Positions 54,201 to 62,441 of a stretch of 64,000 bases of DNA are shown here, one piece after another. Made by a program: the position numbers and the translations under genes. Each line of letters begins with the position of its first letter. The first letter of the stretch is position 1. The notes below the pieces were generated by a model, which saw only the letters and a program-made list of their open reading frames with translations, did not search any database and had not been told where the DNA came from. The stretch lies in contig JBGCEH010000003.1 of assembly GCA_045106195.1 (NCBI GenBank), positions 1 to 64,000 of the forward strand. Direction: 5' to 3'. This DNA comes from Granulosicoccus sp045106195. GTDB taxonomy: Bacteria; Pseudomonadota; Gammaproteobacteria; Granulosicoccales; Granulosicoccaceae.

Positions 54201-55870
54201 AGATTATTCAGGGAGCAAAACCTGGTGAAGGTGGTGAACTGCCGGGTGCAAAGGTTGATGATTACATTGCCAAGCTACGTCACTCGACGCCCGGAGTGGG
54301 CTTGATCAGTCCGCCTCCACATCACGATATATACTCCATTGAGGACATGTCGCAGCTGATCCATGATTTGAAAAATGCCAACCCGGAAGCACGTATCAGC
54401 GTCAAACTGGGCGCAGAAGTGGGTGTTGGCACGGTTGCCGCTGGCGTGACCAAGGCTTTGGCTGATCACATCGTGATTGCCGGTGACTCGGGCGGTACTG
54501 GTGCTTCTCCTTTAACCTCCATCAAGCATGCTGGTGTGCCATGGGAGTTGGGTCTGGCAGAAACGCACCAGACACTGGTTCTTAACAATTTGCGTTCACG
54601 TGTTGTATTGCAGACTGACGGTCAGATCAAGACGGGTCGTGATGTGGCCGTTGCAGCATTGTTAGGTGCCGAAGAAATCGGACTTGCGACAGCACCCTTG
54701 ATTGCCTTGGGTTGCATCATGATGAGAAAGTGTCATTTGAACACCTGTCCTGTTGGCATAGCGACACAAGATAAGGAACTGCGCAAGAAATTTACCGGGC
54801 AGCCCGAGCATGTGGTCAATTATGTTTTCATGGTCGCCAAGGAATTGCGCATGATCATGGCCGAGCTGGGGTTCAGGACGTTTAATGAGATGGTTGGTCG
54901 TGTCGATGCATTGGAAGTTGATGATGCGCTGAGGCACTGGAAATCAGACGGGCTCGACCTTTCACCCCTGTTGACAGCTGCGACACCTCCGAAAGATTTT
55001 CTTGGATCTTACCAAATCCACGCTCAAGCTCATGGTTTGGAAAAAGCGCTGGACAACACGTTGATCGAGCTTGCAGCACCAGCCCTGACTTCTGGCGAAA
55101 AAGTGTTTCACGAGTTGCCATTGATTAATACCAATCGAGTGGTCGGAGGCATGTTGTCCAATAGAATCATCCGTGATGTTGGGCCGCAGATGTTGCCTGA
55201 TGAAACTATACGCTTCAAGTTCAACGGCAATGCGGGGCAAAGCTTTGGGGCATGGCTGGCTAAAGGCGTCACTCTTGAAGTGGAGGGCGATGCCAATGAC
55301 TTCGTGGGTAAAGGGCTCTCGGGAGGTCGTATCATTGTCTACCCCCCCAAGGTCAGCTCATTCAAGGCTGAAGACAACATCATTGCTGGAAACGTCATTC
55401 TGTATGGTGCCACCAGTGGTGAGTGTTTTCTGAACGGTGTGGTGGCTGAGCGCTTTTGTGTCAGGAATAGTGGCGCCAATGCCGTGGTTGAAGGTGTCGG
55501 GGATCATGGTTGCGAATACATGACTGGCGGAAGGGTCGTCGTTCTGGGTAGCACTGGCCGAAACTTCGCCTCGGGCATGAGCGGCGGTATTGCGTATGTC
55601 TGGGATAAGGACGGGAAACTGTCAGAGCGATGTAATCACGACATGGTTGGTCTTGAGCCGCTCGAGGACGAAGCCGATATTCGCGAAGTGCACACGTTGA
55701 TAGAAAAGCACGTCGCGTACACCGGTTCGGTGATTGCAAAGACAATAATGACCAGTTGGGACACACAGCTTGCTCACTTCGTTAAAGTCATGCCTCGTGA
55801 TTACAAGCGTGTTCTTCTTGCACAGAAAGCGAATGCACAAGCAGTGAAAGAAGAGTTACTGCCCGTTTAA
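51272..55870 (+). CDS. gltB: Glutamate synthase (NADPH) large subunit
   Basis: A 1532-residue enzyme that moves the amide nitrogen of glutamine to 2-oxoglutarate, making two glutamates. The N-terminal glutamine amidotransferase domain begins after a 20-residue propeptide at Cys21 (KDSCGIGFVCDIKG), which becomes the nucleophile. The central and FMN domains include the LPGAKVDDYIAKLRHSTPGV and AGDSGGTGASPLTSIKHAGV segments. The [3Fe-4S] ligands are C1148, C1154 and C1159 (CIMMRKCHLNTCPVG). The C-terminal beta-helix has the repeated G-x-x-G pattern, for example GAYGATSGE-like YGATSGECFLNG. Full length and apparently intact. gltD follows after a palindromic repeat. Confidence 0.97.
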   Translation: MYKNFPPAQGLYHPDQEKDSCGIGFVCDIKGRPSNQILRDAQRMNCCMEHRGGVGFETNTGDGAGILTALPHKQLQTVVRDTFGTELPDAGRYGAGIVFMPTNEKEQARCRAIIDEEIAAEGQQLIGWRDLPTDPDGADIGSAARAAMPVMQQLIIGAGDIDVDDSKSDSFDQDKFERKLYLIRKRATNRLRLEHALTKDNSFYVCSLSSRVIVFKGMLTPDQLVPFYIDLQQDNFETHLAMVHSRFSTNTFPSWDRAQPNRFMSHNGEINTLLGNVNAMNTREGTVVSKAFGEDVNKLFPVVSPDRSDSGTFDNVLEFLLMNGRSLHESIMMMIPEAWQHHTTMSDLKRDFYEYHSCLMEPWDGPASIAFTDGNYIGAVLDRNGLRPSRYYITSDDKCIMASEVGVVDVDPAKVVEKGRLQPGRMFLIDFKNGRMIPDNEIKTEIATQKPYGQWLKNQRIELEELPQAAAPGLDPDTLTKRMQAFGYTQETLQFMLKPMVTELRDPVGSMGNDAALAVMSTKPRMLYDYFKQRFAQVTNPAIDAIREEVIMALNCYIGPEGNVLEATEQHAHRLKIPHPILSNEEMSSLRTLDYRGWTSTVVDITFPKGSGKQGLVAALERVTSQATQAIADGHSLLILSDRGVNEERVPISSLLAVGTVHHHLNAQHERSRIGLVLETGEAREVHHHCLLVGFGVDAINPYLAYEALWDARANGQFDGIEHINDDNDIVQTYKKAAGKGMLKVMGKMGISTLQSYKGAQIFEIVGLAQDVVDLAFVGAASRVAGADLTVIAEEMQRRHQFGFPSRDMPVEQVLPNPGDFHWRRHGDTHMWEPSAVANLQVAARTNSEDAYWKFARQTNEQNTRNATLRGLLKFNHNANGGPISIDEVEPTSEIVKRFATGAMSFGSISAEAHETLAVAMNRIGGKSNTGEGGEDAKRFSPMPNGDSKRSAIKQVASGRFGVTINYLSNADEIQIKIIQGAKPGEGGELPGAKVDDYIAKLRHSTPGVGLISPPPHHDIYSIEDMSQLIHDLKNANPEARISVKLGAEVGVGTVAAGVTKALADHIVIAGDSGGTGASPLTSIKHAGVPWELGLAETHQTLVLNNLRSRVVLQTDGQIKTGRDVAVAALLGAEEIGLATAPLIALGCIMMRKCHLNTCPVGIATQDKELRKKFTGQPEHVVNYVFMVAKELRMIMAELGFRTFNEMVGRVDALEVDDALRHWKSDGLDLSPLLTAATPPKDFLGSYQIHAQAHGLEKALDNTLIELAAPALTSGEKVFHELPLINTNRVVGGMLSNRIIRDVGPQMLPDETIRFKFNGNAGQSFGAWLAKGVTLEVEGDANDFVGKGLSGGRIIVYPPKVSSFKAEDNIIAGNVILYGATSGECFLNGVVAERFCVRNSGANAVVEGVGDHGCEYMTGGRVVVLGSTGRNFASGMSGGIAYVWDKDGKLSERCNHDMVGLEPLEDEADIREVHTLIEKHVAYTGSVIAKTIMTSWDTQLAHFVKVMPRDYKRVLLAQKANAQAVKEELLPV

Positions 55871-55970
55871 GTGAAGTCGCGACGATGCTGCCCATCGTAT
55901 TTGAAAGCAACCATCGTAATTATCGTACGAAGCGAATAGCACTGTGTTGAGGCTGTTTTCTGCAATATGC

Positions 55971-56032
55971 CATTCCCGCGAAAGCGGGGATGCGCTTATA
56001 CCAGGATCTATTCCCTGGCTTTCGCGGGAATG
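55971..56032. repeat. REP-like palindrome between gltB and gltD
   Basis: CATTCCCGCGAAAG (55971-55984) and its exact inverse CTTTCGCGGGAATG (56019-56032) are 14-base arms; inside lie a second small CCCGCGAAAGCGGG palindrome and CCAGG/CCTGG arms. The core ATTCCCGCGAAAGCGGG is a dispersed intergenic palindrome known from many proteobacteria. Between gltB and gltD it may stabilise the upstream message or lower gltD expression. Confidence 0.8.
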
Positions 56033-56096
56033 ACGAGCCTTGCAGCAGTTCTTTCGAAAAATTATCTAACCAAAACAAGTTAAAAGAGTACCGAGC

Positions 56097-57557
56097 ATGG
56101 GCAAAGCTACAGGTTTTATCGAAATCAAGCGAGAGACAGCACCTTATCGTGCGCCTGCAGTACGGTTACTGGATTACTCGGAAATCTACACCGATCATGT
56201 AGATGTTCGCTTACAGTCGCAAGGTGCACGGTGTATGGATTGCGGTGTTGCGTTCTGCCAGTCTGACGATGGGTGTCCGGTGCACAATCTGATTCCCGAA
56301 TGGAATGATCTGGTCTATCGAGGTCAATGGCGGGATGCGCTGGACAGGCTTCACAAGACGAACAATTTTCCGGAGTTCACAGGCCGTGTGTGTCCCGCTC
56401 CCTGTGAAGGTGCATGTGTGCTGGGTATTAACGACCCAGCGGTTACCATCAAGAATATCGAAATGGCCATTATTGATCGTGGCTTCTCAGAGGGCTGGGT
56501 TGTGCCAGAACCACCGACTACGAGAACGGGTAAAACAGTTGCGGTTATAGGATCGGGTCCTGCTGGTCTTGCAGCCGCAGCACAACTGAATAAAGCCGGA
56601 CATAGGGTTACAGTTTATGAGCGCCAGGATCGGGTGGGTGGGCTGTTGACCTATGGTATTCCCAACATGAAGCTTGAAAAGAAAGATGTTGTTGATCGTC
56701 GTGTTGAGATACTGAAACAGGAAGGCATTGAGTTCCTTGTGAATCAGAATATTGGTGATGGCAGTGATGGTACTGTTGACATCAAGGCGTTGAAACAATC
56801 GCACGACGCTATTCTGTTCGCTACAGGTGCTACAACACCACGGGACCTTCCCATTCCAGGTCGGGACCTGGACGGCGTGCATTTCGCTATGGATTTCCTG
56901 ACCAGCAATACGAAAAGCCTGCTTGATTCACAGCATGCTGATGCTGCTTATATCTCGGCCAAAGGCAAAGACGTCATCGTGATTGGTGGCGGTGATACGG
57001 GGACCGACTGTATTGCAACCTCGCTGCGCCATGGCTGCAAAAGCCTCGTCAATTTTGAGGTAGTGCCACAACCTCCGGAAGCTCGCGCGGACAACAATCC
57101 TTGGCCTACCTGGCCCAAAATCTTCAGAACCGACTACGGTCACGAAGAATCCAGCACAGTGTTTGGCTGCGATCCCAGGGTTTACCAGATTTCATCCGTA
57201 GAATTCATCGGTGAACAAGGTCAGGTGAAAGCGGTGCGTACAGTAGAAGTGGAATTCAAGGAGGGGCAATTCGTACCACGACCGGGAACGGAAAAGGAAT
57301 GGAAAGCTGATCTCGTACTGCTGGCCATGGGTTTTCTTGGTCCTGAGCATACTTGTTCAGATCCGCTGGAGATTTCCTACGACCAACGTTCCAACTATCA
57401 GGCAGAGTATGGCAAATACCAGACTTCGGTTGAGGGCGTATTCGCCGCAGGAGATTGTCGTCGCGGCCAGTCACTGGTGGTATGGGCGATTAATGAGGGG
57501 CGTGAAGCTGCTCGTGAAATTGACTGCTCATTGATGGGGCAAACCTTACTCCCGTAA
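56097..57557 (+). CDS. gltD: Glutamate synthase small subunit
   Basis: A 486-residue NADPH-oxidising partner of GltB. N-terminal cysteine clusters for the [4Fe-4S] centres are CMDCGVAFCQSDDGCPVHN (about 42-60) and CPAPCEGACVLG (about 99-110). The FAD-binding GSGPAGLAAAAQL (near 152) and the NADPH-binding GGGDTGTDC (near 299) are intact, as is the closing GVFAAGDCRRGQSLVVWAIN. Electrons from NADPH pass over FAD and iron-sulfur centres to the FMN of GltB. Same strand as gltB, 226 bases apart with a palindromic repeat between. Confidence 0.96.
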   Translation: MGKATGFIEIKRETAPYRAPAVRLLDYSEIYTDHVDVRLQSQGARCMDCGVAFCQSDDGCPVHNLIPEWNDLVYRGQWRDALDRLHKTNNFPEFTGRVCPAPCEGACVLGINDPAVTIKNIEMAIIDRGFSEGWVVPEPPTTRTGKTVAVIGSGPAGLAAAAQLNKAGHRVTVYERQDRVGGLLTYGIPNMKLEKKDVVDRRVEILKQEGIEFLVNQNIGDGSDGTVDIKALKQSHDAILFATGATTPRDLPIPGRDLDGVHFAMDFLTSNTKSLLDSQHADAAYISAKGKDVIVIGGGDTGTDCIATSLRHGCKSLVNFEVVPQPPEARADNNPWPTWPKIFRTDYGHEESSTVFGCDPRVYQISSVEFIGEQGQVKAVRTVEVEFKEGQFVPRPGTEKEWKADLVLLAMGFLGPEHTCSDPLEISYDQRSNYQAEYGKYQTSVEGVFAAGDCRRGQSLVVWAINEGREAAREIDCSLMGQTLLP

Positions 57558-57586
57558 GTTGGCTGCAATTTATAACGAGAAAGAAA

Positions 57587-58840
57587 ATGCACACAATTGA
57601 TGAGCCGTTGTTAGAGCAAGTGCGGGATCGTTTCGCGCAAGTCGAAGAATGTCCTCAACAAGGCAAGCGTGTGTTCTTTGAAAACGCTGGTGGTGCACTT
57701 ACTCTAAAATCCGTGGTGGATACTTCCACACATTACGCTGCCATACCGGACAATCAAGGCAGGGATAATCCTGGAAGTCACGAACTGGTAAGCGTGATTA
57801 ACAAGGCCAAGGATGACATGCGGGCCTTCATGAATGCTGAGGGTGGTCAGTTTTTTGTGGGCGAAAGTGGAACAGAGTTACTGTTTCGACTGATCATGAA
57901 CGCCTGCCTGGGAAAAGAAAAAGGCGGAGTAGTGCTTGGCTCTACCCTCGAACATCCAGCGACGCGATCAGCTTGTGCTCGTTGGGCAAACATTGCGGGG
58001 CATGATCACGTGCTCATAGACCATGATGATACTACCGGTACAGTGACGGCTGATGCCTATGCAGCTCATGCCACTTCAAATACGGTAGTGGCGACGATAT
58101 TACACACCTCGCCTGTTACTGGAATGAGTGTTGACGTGTCGCAGTGTGTAAAGGCTATTCGCGCTGTGGCACCTCGTTGCATAATCATTGTCGATGGAAT
58201 ACAGCACGCAGCACATGGTGGTATGGATCTCAAAAGCTATGATGTCGATGGCTATGTGATTTCTCCTTACAAGGTTTTTTCACGACATGGTTATGGATTG
58301 GCCTGGATCTCTGATGCGCTGACAACATTGCCGCACAACAACCTGATCAATGGTCCTGAAGACAATTGGGAAATGGGTACGCGTGACACGGGCGCCTATG
58401 CAACATTGTCTGATGTTGTCAGTTATTTTGAATGGCTTGGTACTCAGGTCGGTGGTGATGGTGACAGACCTAGTAAATTTCGCGCTGCCGCCGACGCCAT
58501 TAAACATCAGGAAAAACAGCTTACGGATGCCATGATCAAGGGTATTGGAAATTTACGCGGACTGGCGGACCTGGAAAATGTCGTCATCATTGGTGGTGCA
58601 GACAATCCTGCACGCGAAGGTCTTGTATCACTCAGCGTGACTGGAATAGCGTCAGCCGATGTCGTAAAAAAACTCAACAATGAAGGTATCCGGACACATC
58701 TGCGCAAGGCGGATCATTACTCTGGCAATATCCTCGATCCATTAAGTATGGATAGTTGTATCAGAGTGTCTATGTGTCACTACAACACCACGCAAGAGGT
58801 GGCGAAGTTTCTGGCTGTGATGAATGAGCTTAATGGCTAG
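57587..58840 (+). CDS. Class-V aminotransferase / cysteine-desulfurase-like PLP enzyme
   Basis: A 417-residue PLP enzyme of the NifS/CsdA fold. Early motif VFFENAGGALTLKSVVD, then HEL..-type substrate region, VVATILHTSPVTGMSVDVSQ, the Asp of IIIVDGIQHAAHGGMD and the PLP lysine in VISPYKVFSRHGYGLAW. The usual desulfurase active-site Cys loop is not obvious (only a short C-rich MDSCIRVSMCHYN near the end), so amino-acid or amine substrates are as likely as cysteine desulfuration. It follows gltD by 29 bases and is probably co-transcribed. The TAG stop is supplied by half-copy C of the dispersed repeat. Confidence 0.82.
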   Translation: MHTIDEPLLEQVRDRFAQVEECPQQGKRVFFENAGGALTLKSVVDTSTHYAAIPDNQGRDNPGSHELVSVINKAKDDMRAFMNAEGGQFFVGESGTELLFRLIMNACLGKEKGGVVLGSTLEHPATRSACARWANIAGHDHVLIDHDDTTGTVTADAYAAHATSNTVVATILHTSPVTGMSVDVSQCVKAIRAVAPRCIIIVDGIQHAAHGGMDLKSYDVDGYVISPYKVFSRHGYGLAWISDALTTLPHNNLINGPEDNWEMGTRDTGAYATLSDVVSYFEWLGTQVGGDGDRPSKFRAAADAIKHQEKQLTDAMIKGIGNLRGLADLENVVIIGGADNPAREGLVSLSVTGIASADVVKKLNNEGIRTHLRKADHYSGNILDPLSMDSCIRVSMCHYNTTQEVAKFLAVMNELNG

Positions 58841-59378
58841 CCTGGATTACTCATGAAAGCTACAGATTCTTCCGGAAGTCCGGCACCCGCGACCACCAGC
58901 TGATTGTTCGCGCTACCGCTGAATATATAGCGCAATCCATCCTGGAAGCCAGGCGTGGGTGCTGCGCACGTGAACAGAATGGGCTGTTTGGCAGTACCGA
59001 TTCCCCTGAGCCAACCACCGCCATTAATCGTAATTCCTCCTCCTGAACTAAAGCTCAGGATGCTACCAGCAAACGCATATTTGAATTGATGACGGCGATT
59101 TACTCAATGATAGCAAGCTGACCAATGGGGTTATTGCTGTCAAAAACGGAATCGATGTCAAGTGTATAGGTAGTAAACCAGTTGCGCAGTGCTACATCCA
59201 TGCGTACGTGATCTTGCGATTGGGAATGGTGAAGTGCTATCAGGCGATATCTACATGGGCCTGACGTGCCAGCTCGGAAGATTCCGCATGAGAAATCTCG
59301 TTTTTTATCCGCATACAGTAAGGTTATGAGTATCGTGAGTACTTCACGTGCTTGCATTTTCTTTGCTTCATCTTTCAT
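58837..59378 (-). pseudogene. Possible frameshifted exported-protein remnant
   Basis: Two neighbouring minus-strand frames look like parts of one protein. The first (59378-59100) ends RNWFTTYTLDIDSVFDSNNP and then a stop. The second (59103-58837, 88 codons without an ATG start) carries YAFAGSILSFSSGGGITING, GWLRGIGTAKQPILFTCAAP and FQDGLRYIFSGSANNQLVVA, and its last 15 codons are the half-copy C repeat. A third overlapping frame from ATG 59024 (54 codons) has a perfect AGGAGGAGG in front. I recognise no family. Which frame is real, if any, is open. Confidence 0.3.
58838..58889. repeat. Dispersed MITE-like element, half copy C
   Basis: About 52 bases equal to the left part of copies A and D: TAGCCTGGATTACTCATGAA, then GCTACAGATTCTTCCGGAAG (to the central palindrome) and TCCGGCACCC. 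The right half is absent. CTAG at 58837-58840 gives stop codons to both strands: the aminotransferase on plus and an open frame on minus. Confidence 0.6.
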
Positions 59379-59491
59379 GAAGGGGTTTAGCTCCCGTTTA
59401 TGAAAAAATACAAGTCAAATATGTTGTGTGATTTTTTTAGAATCTCGGTTTTATCTTTTTGTATTTTCGTCAAATATATGACGAAGTTGAT

Positions 59492-59545
59492 GCCGGAATC
59501 AGCGGCGGACGCCAGAATCAGCTGATGGATCGGAATTTGTCCGGA
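59492..59545. repeat. Three short direct repeats resembling an IS21-type end
   Basis: GCCGGAATCAGCGGCGGA (59492-59509), GCCAGAATCAGCTGATGGA (59511-59529) and TCGGAATTTGTCCGGA (59530-59545) are imperfect copies at a period of about 20 bases. Reiterated CCGGAATCxGxGG-type motifs are typical near the termini of IS21-family elements. No istA or istB sequence is nearby, so this would be a scar. The rest of 59379-59765 shows nothing recognisable. Confidence 0.3.
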
Positions 59546-59765
59546 GTCTCTTTCAGGCCGTGGCAGCGCCGAGAATTTGGAAAGGACGTCTTATTGCCGG
59601 ACTTGGCCAAAACGTCTCGATAGCGAGCCACAGCAACAGTTGAAGGACGTTCCTACCTGTTGCGCACTGTTCTTCTCTGGTAGTCGGTTTCGGTCTCATA
59701 CTGAATATGACGGCTGCCAGTCAATGCGAGCCATCCCTTCCTTTCGAAGCAATCGGATGGCTATG

Positions 59766-60176
59766 TCAGGATTCAGCGTATCGCTTAAGGCCTTCCATCG
59801 TGCCCTGAATGCCTTTCTTTATCTTGCCTCCGATTATCTTCGAGAACAGAGGAGCAAGTGCGCCTCTGAACAGCACCCTGTGGGTGGTGTCGGTCTCGTT
59901 ACCAATAGCGTCGAGTACATGTTCAAACGTTATTGTGCAAAATGGTAGTCTCGACTCCACGGTAAACGAGGAGGGCTCGTTAACAGACACCATGCGGGTT
60001 GCTGTTTTGGGTGCTCCAACAGGCTTTAACCACCCTCGAGTGCCTGCAGCAAACTCGCCGTGCAGAGCGACGGCCTCTATGTCAGGATCCCATTTAGCCC
60101 AACTATCAATGTCTCGGTAGATAGAGAAAACATGCTCGCGGCTGCAGGCGATTCTGATGCAATATTCTATGGTCAT
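59766..60176 (-). CDS. SRPBCC-fold (polyketide cyclase/START-like) protein
   Basis: A 136-residue single-domain protein of the SRPBCC ligand-binding superfamily. It begins MTIEYCIRIACSREHVFSIY, with the family pattern of a first beta strand then the short helix DIDSWAKWDPDI, continues through FAAGTRGWLKP and ITFEHVLDAIGNETDTTHRV, and ends in the long C-terminal helix KIKKGIQGTMEGLKRY. The domain makes a hydrophobic pocket for lipids or aromatic compounds; the ligand is unknown. It is encoded divergently from ectC with 84 bases between the starts, so the two may share a control region. Confidence 0.8.
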   Translation of the reverse strand: MTIEYCIRIACSREHVFSIYRDIDSWAKWDPDIEAVALHGEFAAGTRGWLKPVGAPKTATRMVSVNEPSSFTVESRLPFCTITFEHVLDAIGNETDTTHRVLFRGALAPLFSKIIGGKIKKGIQGTMEGLKRYAES

Positions 60177-60260
60177 AGTGTTAATCGGTGGTATGCGAAA
60201 GTATTAGTGTTGCCGGAACTATGTTCATAATAGCCATCATAACCCCGCAGGAGAAAAACG

Positions 60261-60644
60261 ATGATTGTAAGAAATCTGGATGAGCTGAAGGCAACAGGTC
60301 GGTATGCTGAAAAGAAAGGACTCTGGAGCAGTGCGCGTTATCTGCTGAAAGATGATGGGGTGGGGTTTACCGTAACGCAAACCATGCTGGCAGCTGGTCA
60401 GGGGCTGGAGATGGAATACAAGAATCACATTGAGGCTAACCTGATTATCGAGGGCGAAGGCGTAGTGACGGATTTGGCCACTGGGAAAAAGCACTCACTG
60501 CAGCCAGGCTCAATGTATACACTGGACAAGCACGACCGACATCACATGCAGGCTATCACGGATATGCGTCTGGTCTGTGTCTTTACACCTGCGCTTACCG
60601 GACAGGAAACGCATGATGAGGATGGGTCGTACCCGTTGCTCTAG
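60261..60644 (+). CDS. ectC: Ectoine synthase (orphan EctC)
   Basis: A 127-residue cupin enzyme that closes N-gamma-acetyl-diaminobutyrate to ectoine. The family hallmark segments are present: MIVRNLDEL at the start, NHIEANLIIEGEGVVTDLAT (metal-binding Glu), HSLQPGSMYTLDKHDRHHMQ (Tyr and His ligands) and MRLVCVFTPALTGQETHDED to the end. Length is that of the family (about 125-135). Upstream GCAGGAG lies about nine bases before the ATG. No ectA, ectB or ectD lies within the window on either side, so this is an orphan gene; such orphans may act on imported or differently made precursor. The TAG stop lies in the terminus of repeat copy D. Confidence 0.92.
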   Translation: MIVRNLDELKATGRYAEKKGLWSSARYLLKDDGVGFTVTQTMLAAGQGLEMEYKNHIEANLIIEGEGVVTDLATGKKHSLQPGSMYTLDKHDRHHMQAITDMRLVCVFTPALTGQETHDEDGSYPLL

Positions 60645-60831
60645 CCAGAATTATTCATGAAAGCGACAAACTCTTCCGGAAGCCCGGTGCCCACCCCTCT
60701 TTTTCTGTAGCGAATCCTGCTCAGGCTGCGCGTGCCGGTCGAAATACGGTCTGTATTGCACTACTTTGCATAATCCGCTACTAAAAAAGGATTCGTTAAA
60801 AGATCCAGCTGTTTCATGAATCGTTCGGCAC
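60642..60831. repeat. Dispersed MITE-like element, copy D
   Basis: About 190 bases: left end TAGCCAGAATTATTCATGAA, then ACTCTTCCGGAAGCCCGGTG, AATCCTGCTCAGGCTGCGCG, CTAAAAAAGGATTCG and the inverse end GCTGTTTCATGAATCGTTCG. It is the closest match to copy A in marks and spacing. The left TAG is the ectC stop codon. The gap to the next gene (60832-60923) shows only AT-rich promoter-like sequence. Confidence 0.65.
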
Positions 60832-60923
60832 GATGTAGTGGAACATGACGCCGATATCAAAAGGGGGAACTTAAGCAAACCGGAACGTCTCTGATAAGTA
60901 TCTTTTACACGCCGGGTGATTCA

Positions 60924-62384
60924 ATGTCGCAGCGATCCTGTCTTGATAAGACTGATTTCTTGAATAGTATTTTCAGCACTCTCAACGTGGCTGCTCTGTG
61001 TGCAACATTGCTTGTTTCTCAGGCATTTTCAGCGCACGCTGCAAGCGATGACGCTAACAGGGATGGCCAGGGCGGTGATCAGGAGTTTGCTCGCGAGTCG
61101 CTGGACATACCGGATATATTTATTGGTCTTATTACCGGCAAATCAGACAGTGTGGCAAACGATCTGGCCGCTATCAGGAATAACTGGCACCCGGGAATGG
61201 TCATCATGACCATGGAAACAATGCAGTTTTCGCAAAATAGCGTACTACGATCGCGACTTCTGGATGTACTCGAAGAGATGACTGGGCAGTCTTTCGGGAT
61301 GAATATGAACGCCTGGTATCAATGGTTGTGGGCTCGTGATGAGCAACGGCATCCGCAGTATGCCTCATTCAAGTCAGATTTATACGCTTATCTGGATCCG
61401 AAATTTGCTGCCTATTTCAGTGACGATCGTGAGTCGCGCATTCGTCTTGATGAGATCCGCTGGGGTGGTGTAGCGCAGGATGGAATACCCCCATTGCGTG
61501 ATCCAGAGATGATCAGTGCTAGCGATGCTGATTACCTGCAGGACGATAATATCGTGTTTGGCGTGGCCATTAATGGTGAGAAGCGAGCCTATCCTAAAAG
61601 AATATTGGCGTGGCATGAGATGTTTGTGGATGACATCGGTGGAACTGACTATGCCGGTGTCTACTGTACGTTGTGCGGTGCATTGATACTCTACGAAACG
61701 CAACACAAGAATGTGAATCATGATTTGGGAACCAGTGGGTTTCTGTACCGGTCGAACAAAGTAATGTATGACAAGGCGACACAAACGCTCTGGAATACCA
61801 CTTGGGGTGAGCCGGTGGTTGGACCGTTGGTTAATGAGGACATACAGCTAGTACGCAGTCATGTTGTTACAACGACCTGGGGCGAATGGCGGCGCCGGCA
61901 CCCGGATACCACTGTGTTATCACTGAACACGGGTTTTCAGCGTGACTATGGCGAGGGTGTGGCCTATCGTGATTACTTTGCCACTGATGAACTTATGTTT
62001 ACCGTGCCTTCTACTGATACACGATTGAAAAACAAGGACGAAATTCTGGCACTGCAATTTCCTGAAATAACGGATGAGCGGCTGGCAATAAGTGCCCGTT
62101 TTCTTGAAACGAACACTGTTTTCCAGCACAGTCTGGGGGCTCGGAACTTTGTCGTGCTTACTGACAGCAGTGGAGCTAATCGGGTCTATGAGGCTCAGGA
62201 TGTAACATTCTCTGAATTTGATGGTGACACGCTGGTACTGGATGATAAGGGTCGGCAGTGGGCATTGTCTGAAGAAAATCTGCAGTTACTGAACGGGCAG
62301 CAGAGCTTGCCGCGCCTGCCCGCGCACAGGGCTTTCTGGTTCGGGTGGGTGGCCGTCTGGAAAGATACGCAACTGATCATGTGA
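60924..62384 (+). CDS. Exported DUF3179 domain protein
   Basis: A 486-residue protein with an N-terminal signal (LNVAALCATLLVSQAFSAHA). The DUF3179 domain begins near GVAQDGIPPLRDPEMISASD and includes ARAYPKRILAWHE-type GEKRAYPKRILAWHEMFVDD, the CxxC of YAGVYCTLCGALILYE (C near 247 and 250) and FLYRSNKVMYDKATQTLWN. The function of the family is unknown; the conserved Cys pair and His suggest metal or redox chemistry in the periplasm. An N-terminal helical part (about 50-170) precedes it. It is followed by pdxJ. Confidence 0.85.
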   Translation: MSQRSCLDKTDFLNSIFSTLNVAALCATLLVSQAFSAHAASDDANRDGQGGDQEFARESLDIPDIFIGLITGKSDSVANDLAAIRNNWHPGMVIMTMETMQFSQNSVLRSRLLDVLEEMTGQSFGMNMNAWYQWLWARDEQRHPQYASFKSDLYAYLDPKFAAYFSDDRESRIRLDEIRWGGVAQDGIPPLRDPEMISASDADYLQDDNIVFGVAINGEKRAYPKRILAWHEMFVDDIGGTDYAGVYCTLCGALILYETQHKNVNHDLGTSGFLYRSNKVMYDKATQTLWNTTWGEPVVGPLVNEDIQLVRSHVVTTTWGEWRRRHPDTTVLSLNTGFQRDYGEGVAYRDYFATDELMFTVPSTDTRLKNKDEILALQFPEITDERLAISARFLETNTVFQHSLGARNFVVLTDSSGANRVYEAQDVTFSEFDGDTLVLDDKGRQWALSEENLQLLNGQQSLPRLPAHRAFWFGWVAVWKDTQLIM

Positions 62385-62441
62385 GTGGAAAATCTGTCGT
62401 GCGAAGGCCTCCATGACTTGGGTATACTCGGTTTGCCTTCA

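Noticed and set aside
59577..59948. Plus-strand frame opposite the SRPBCC gene
   Set aside because: It overlaps the SRPBCC coding sequence antisense and has no recognisable motif.
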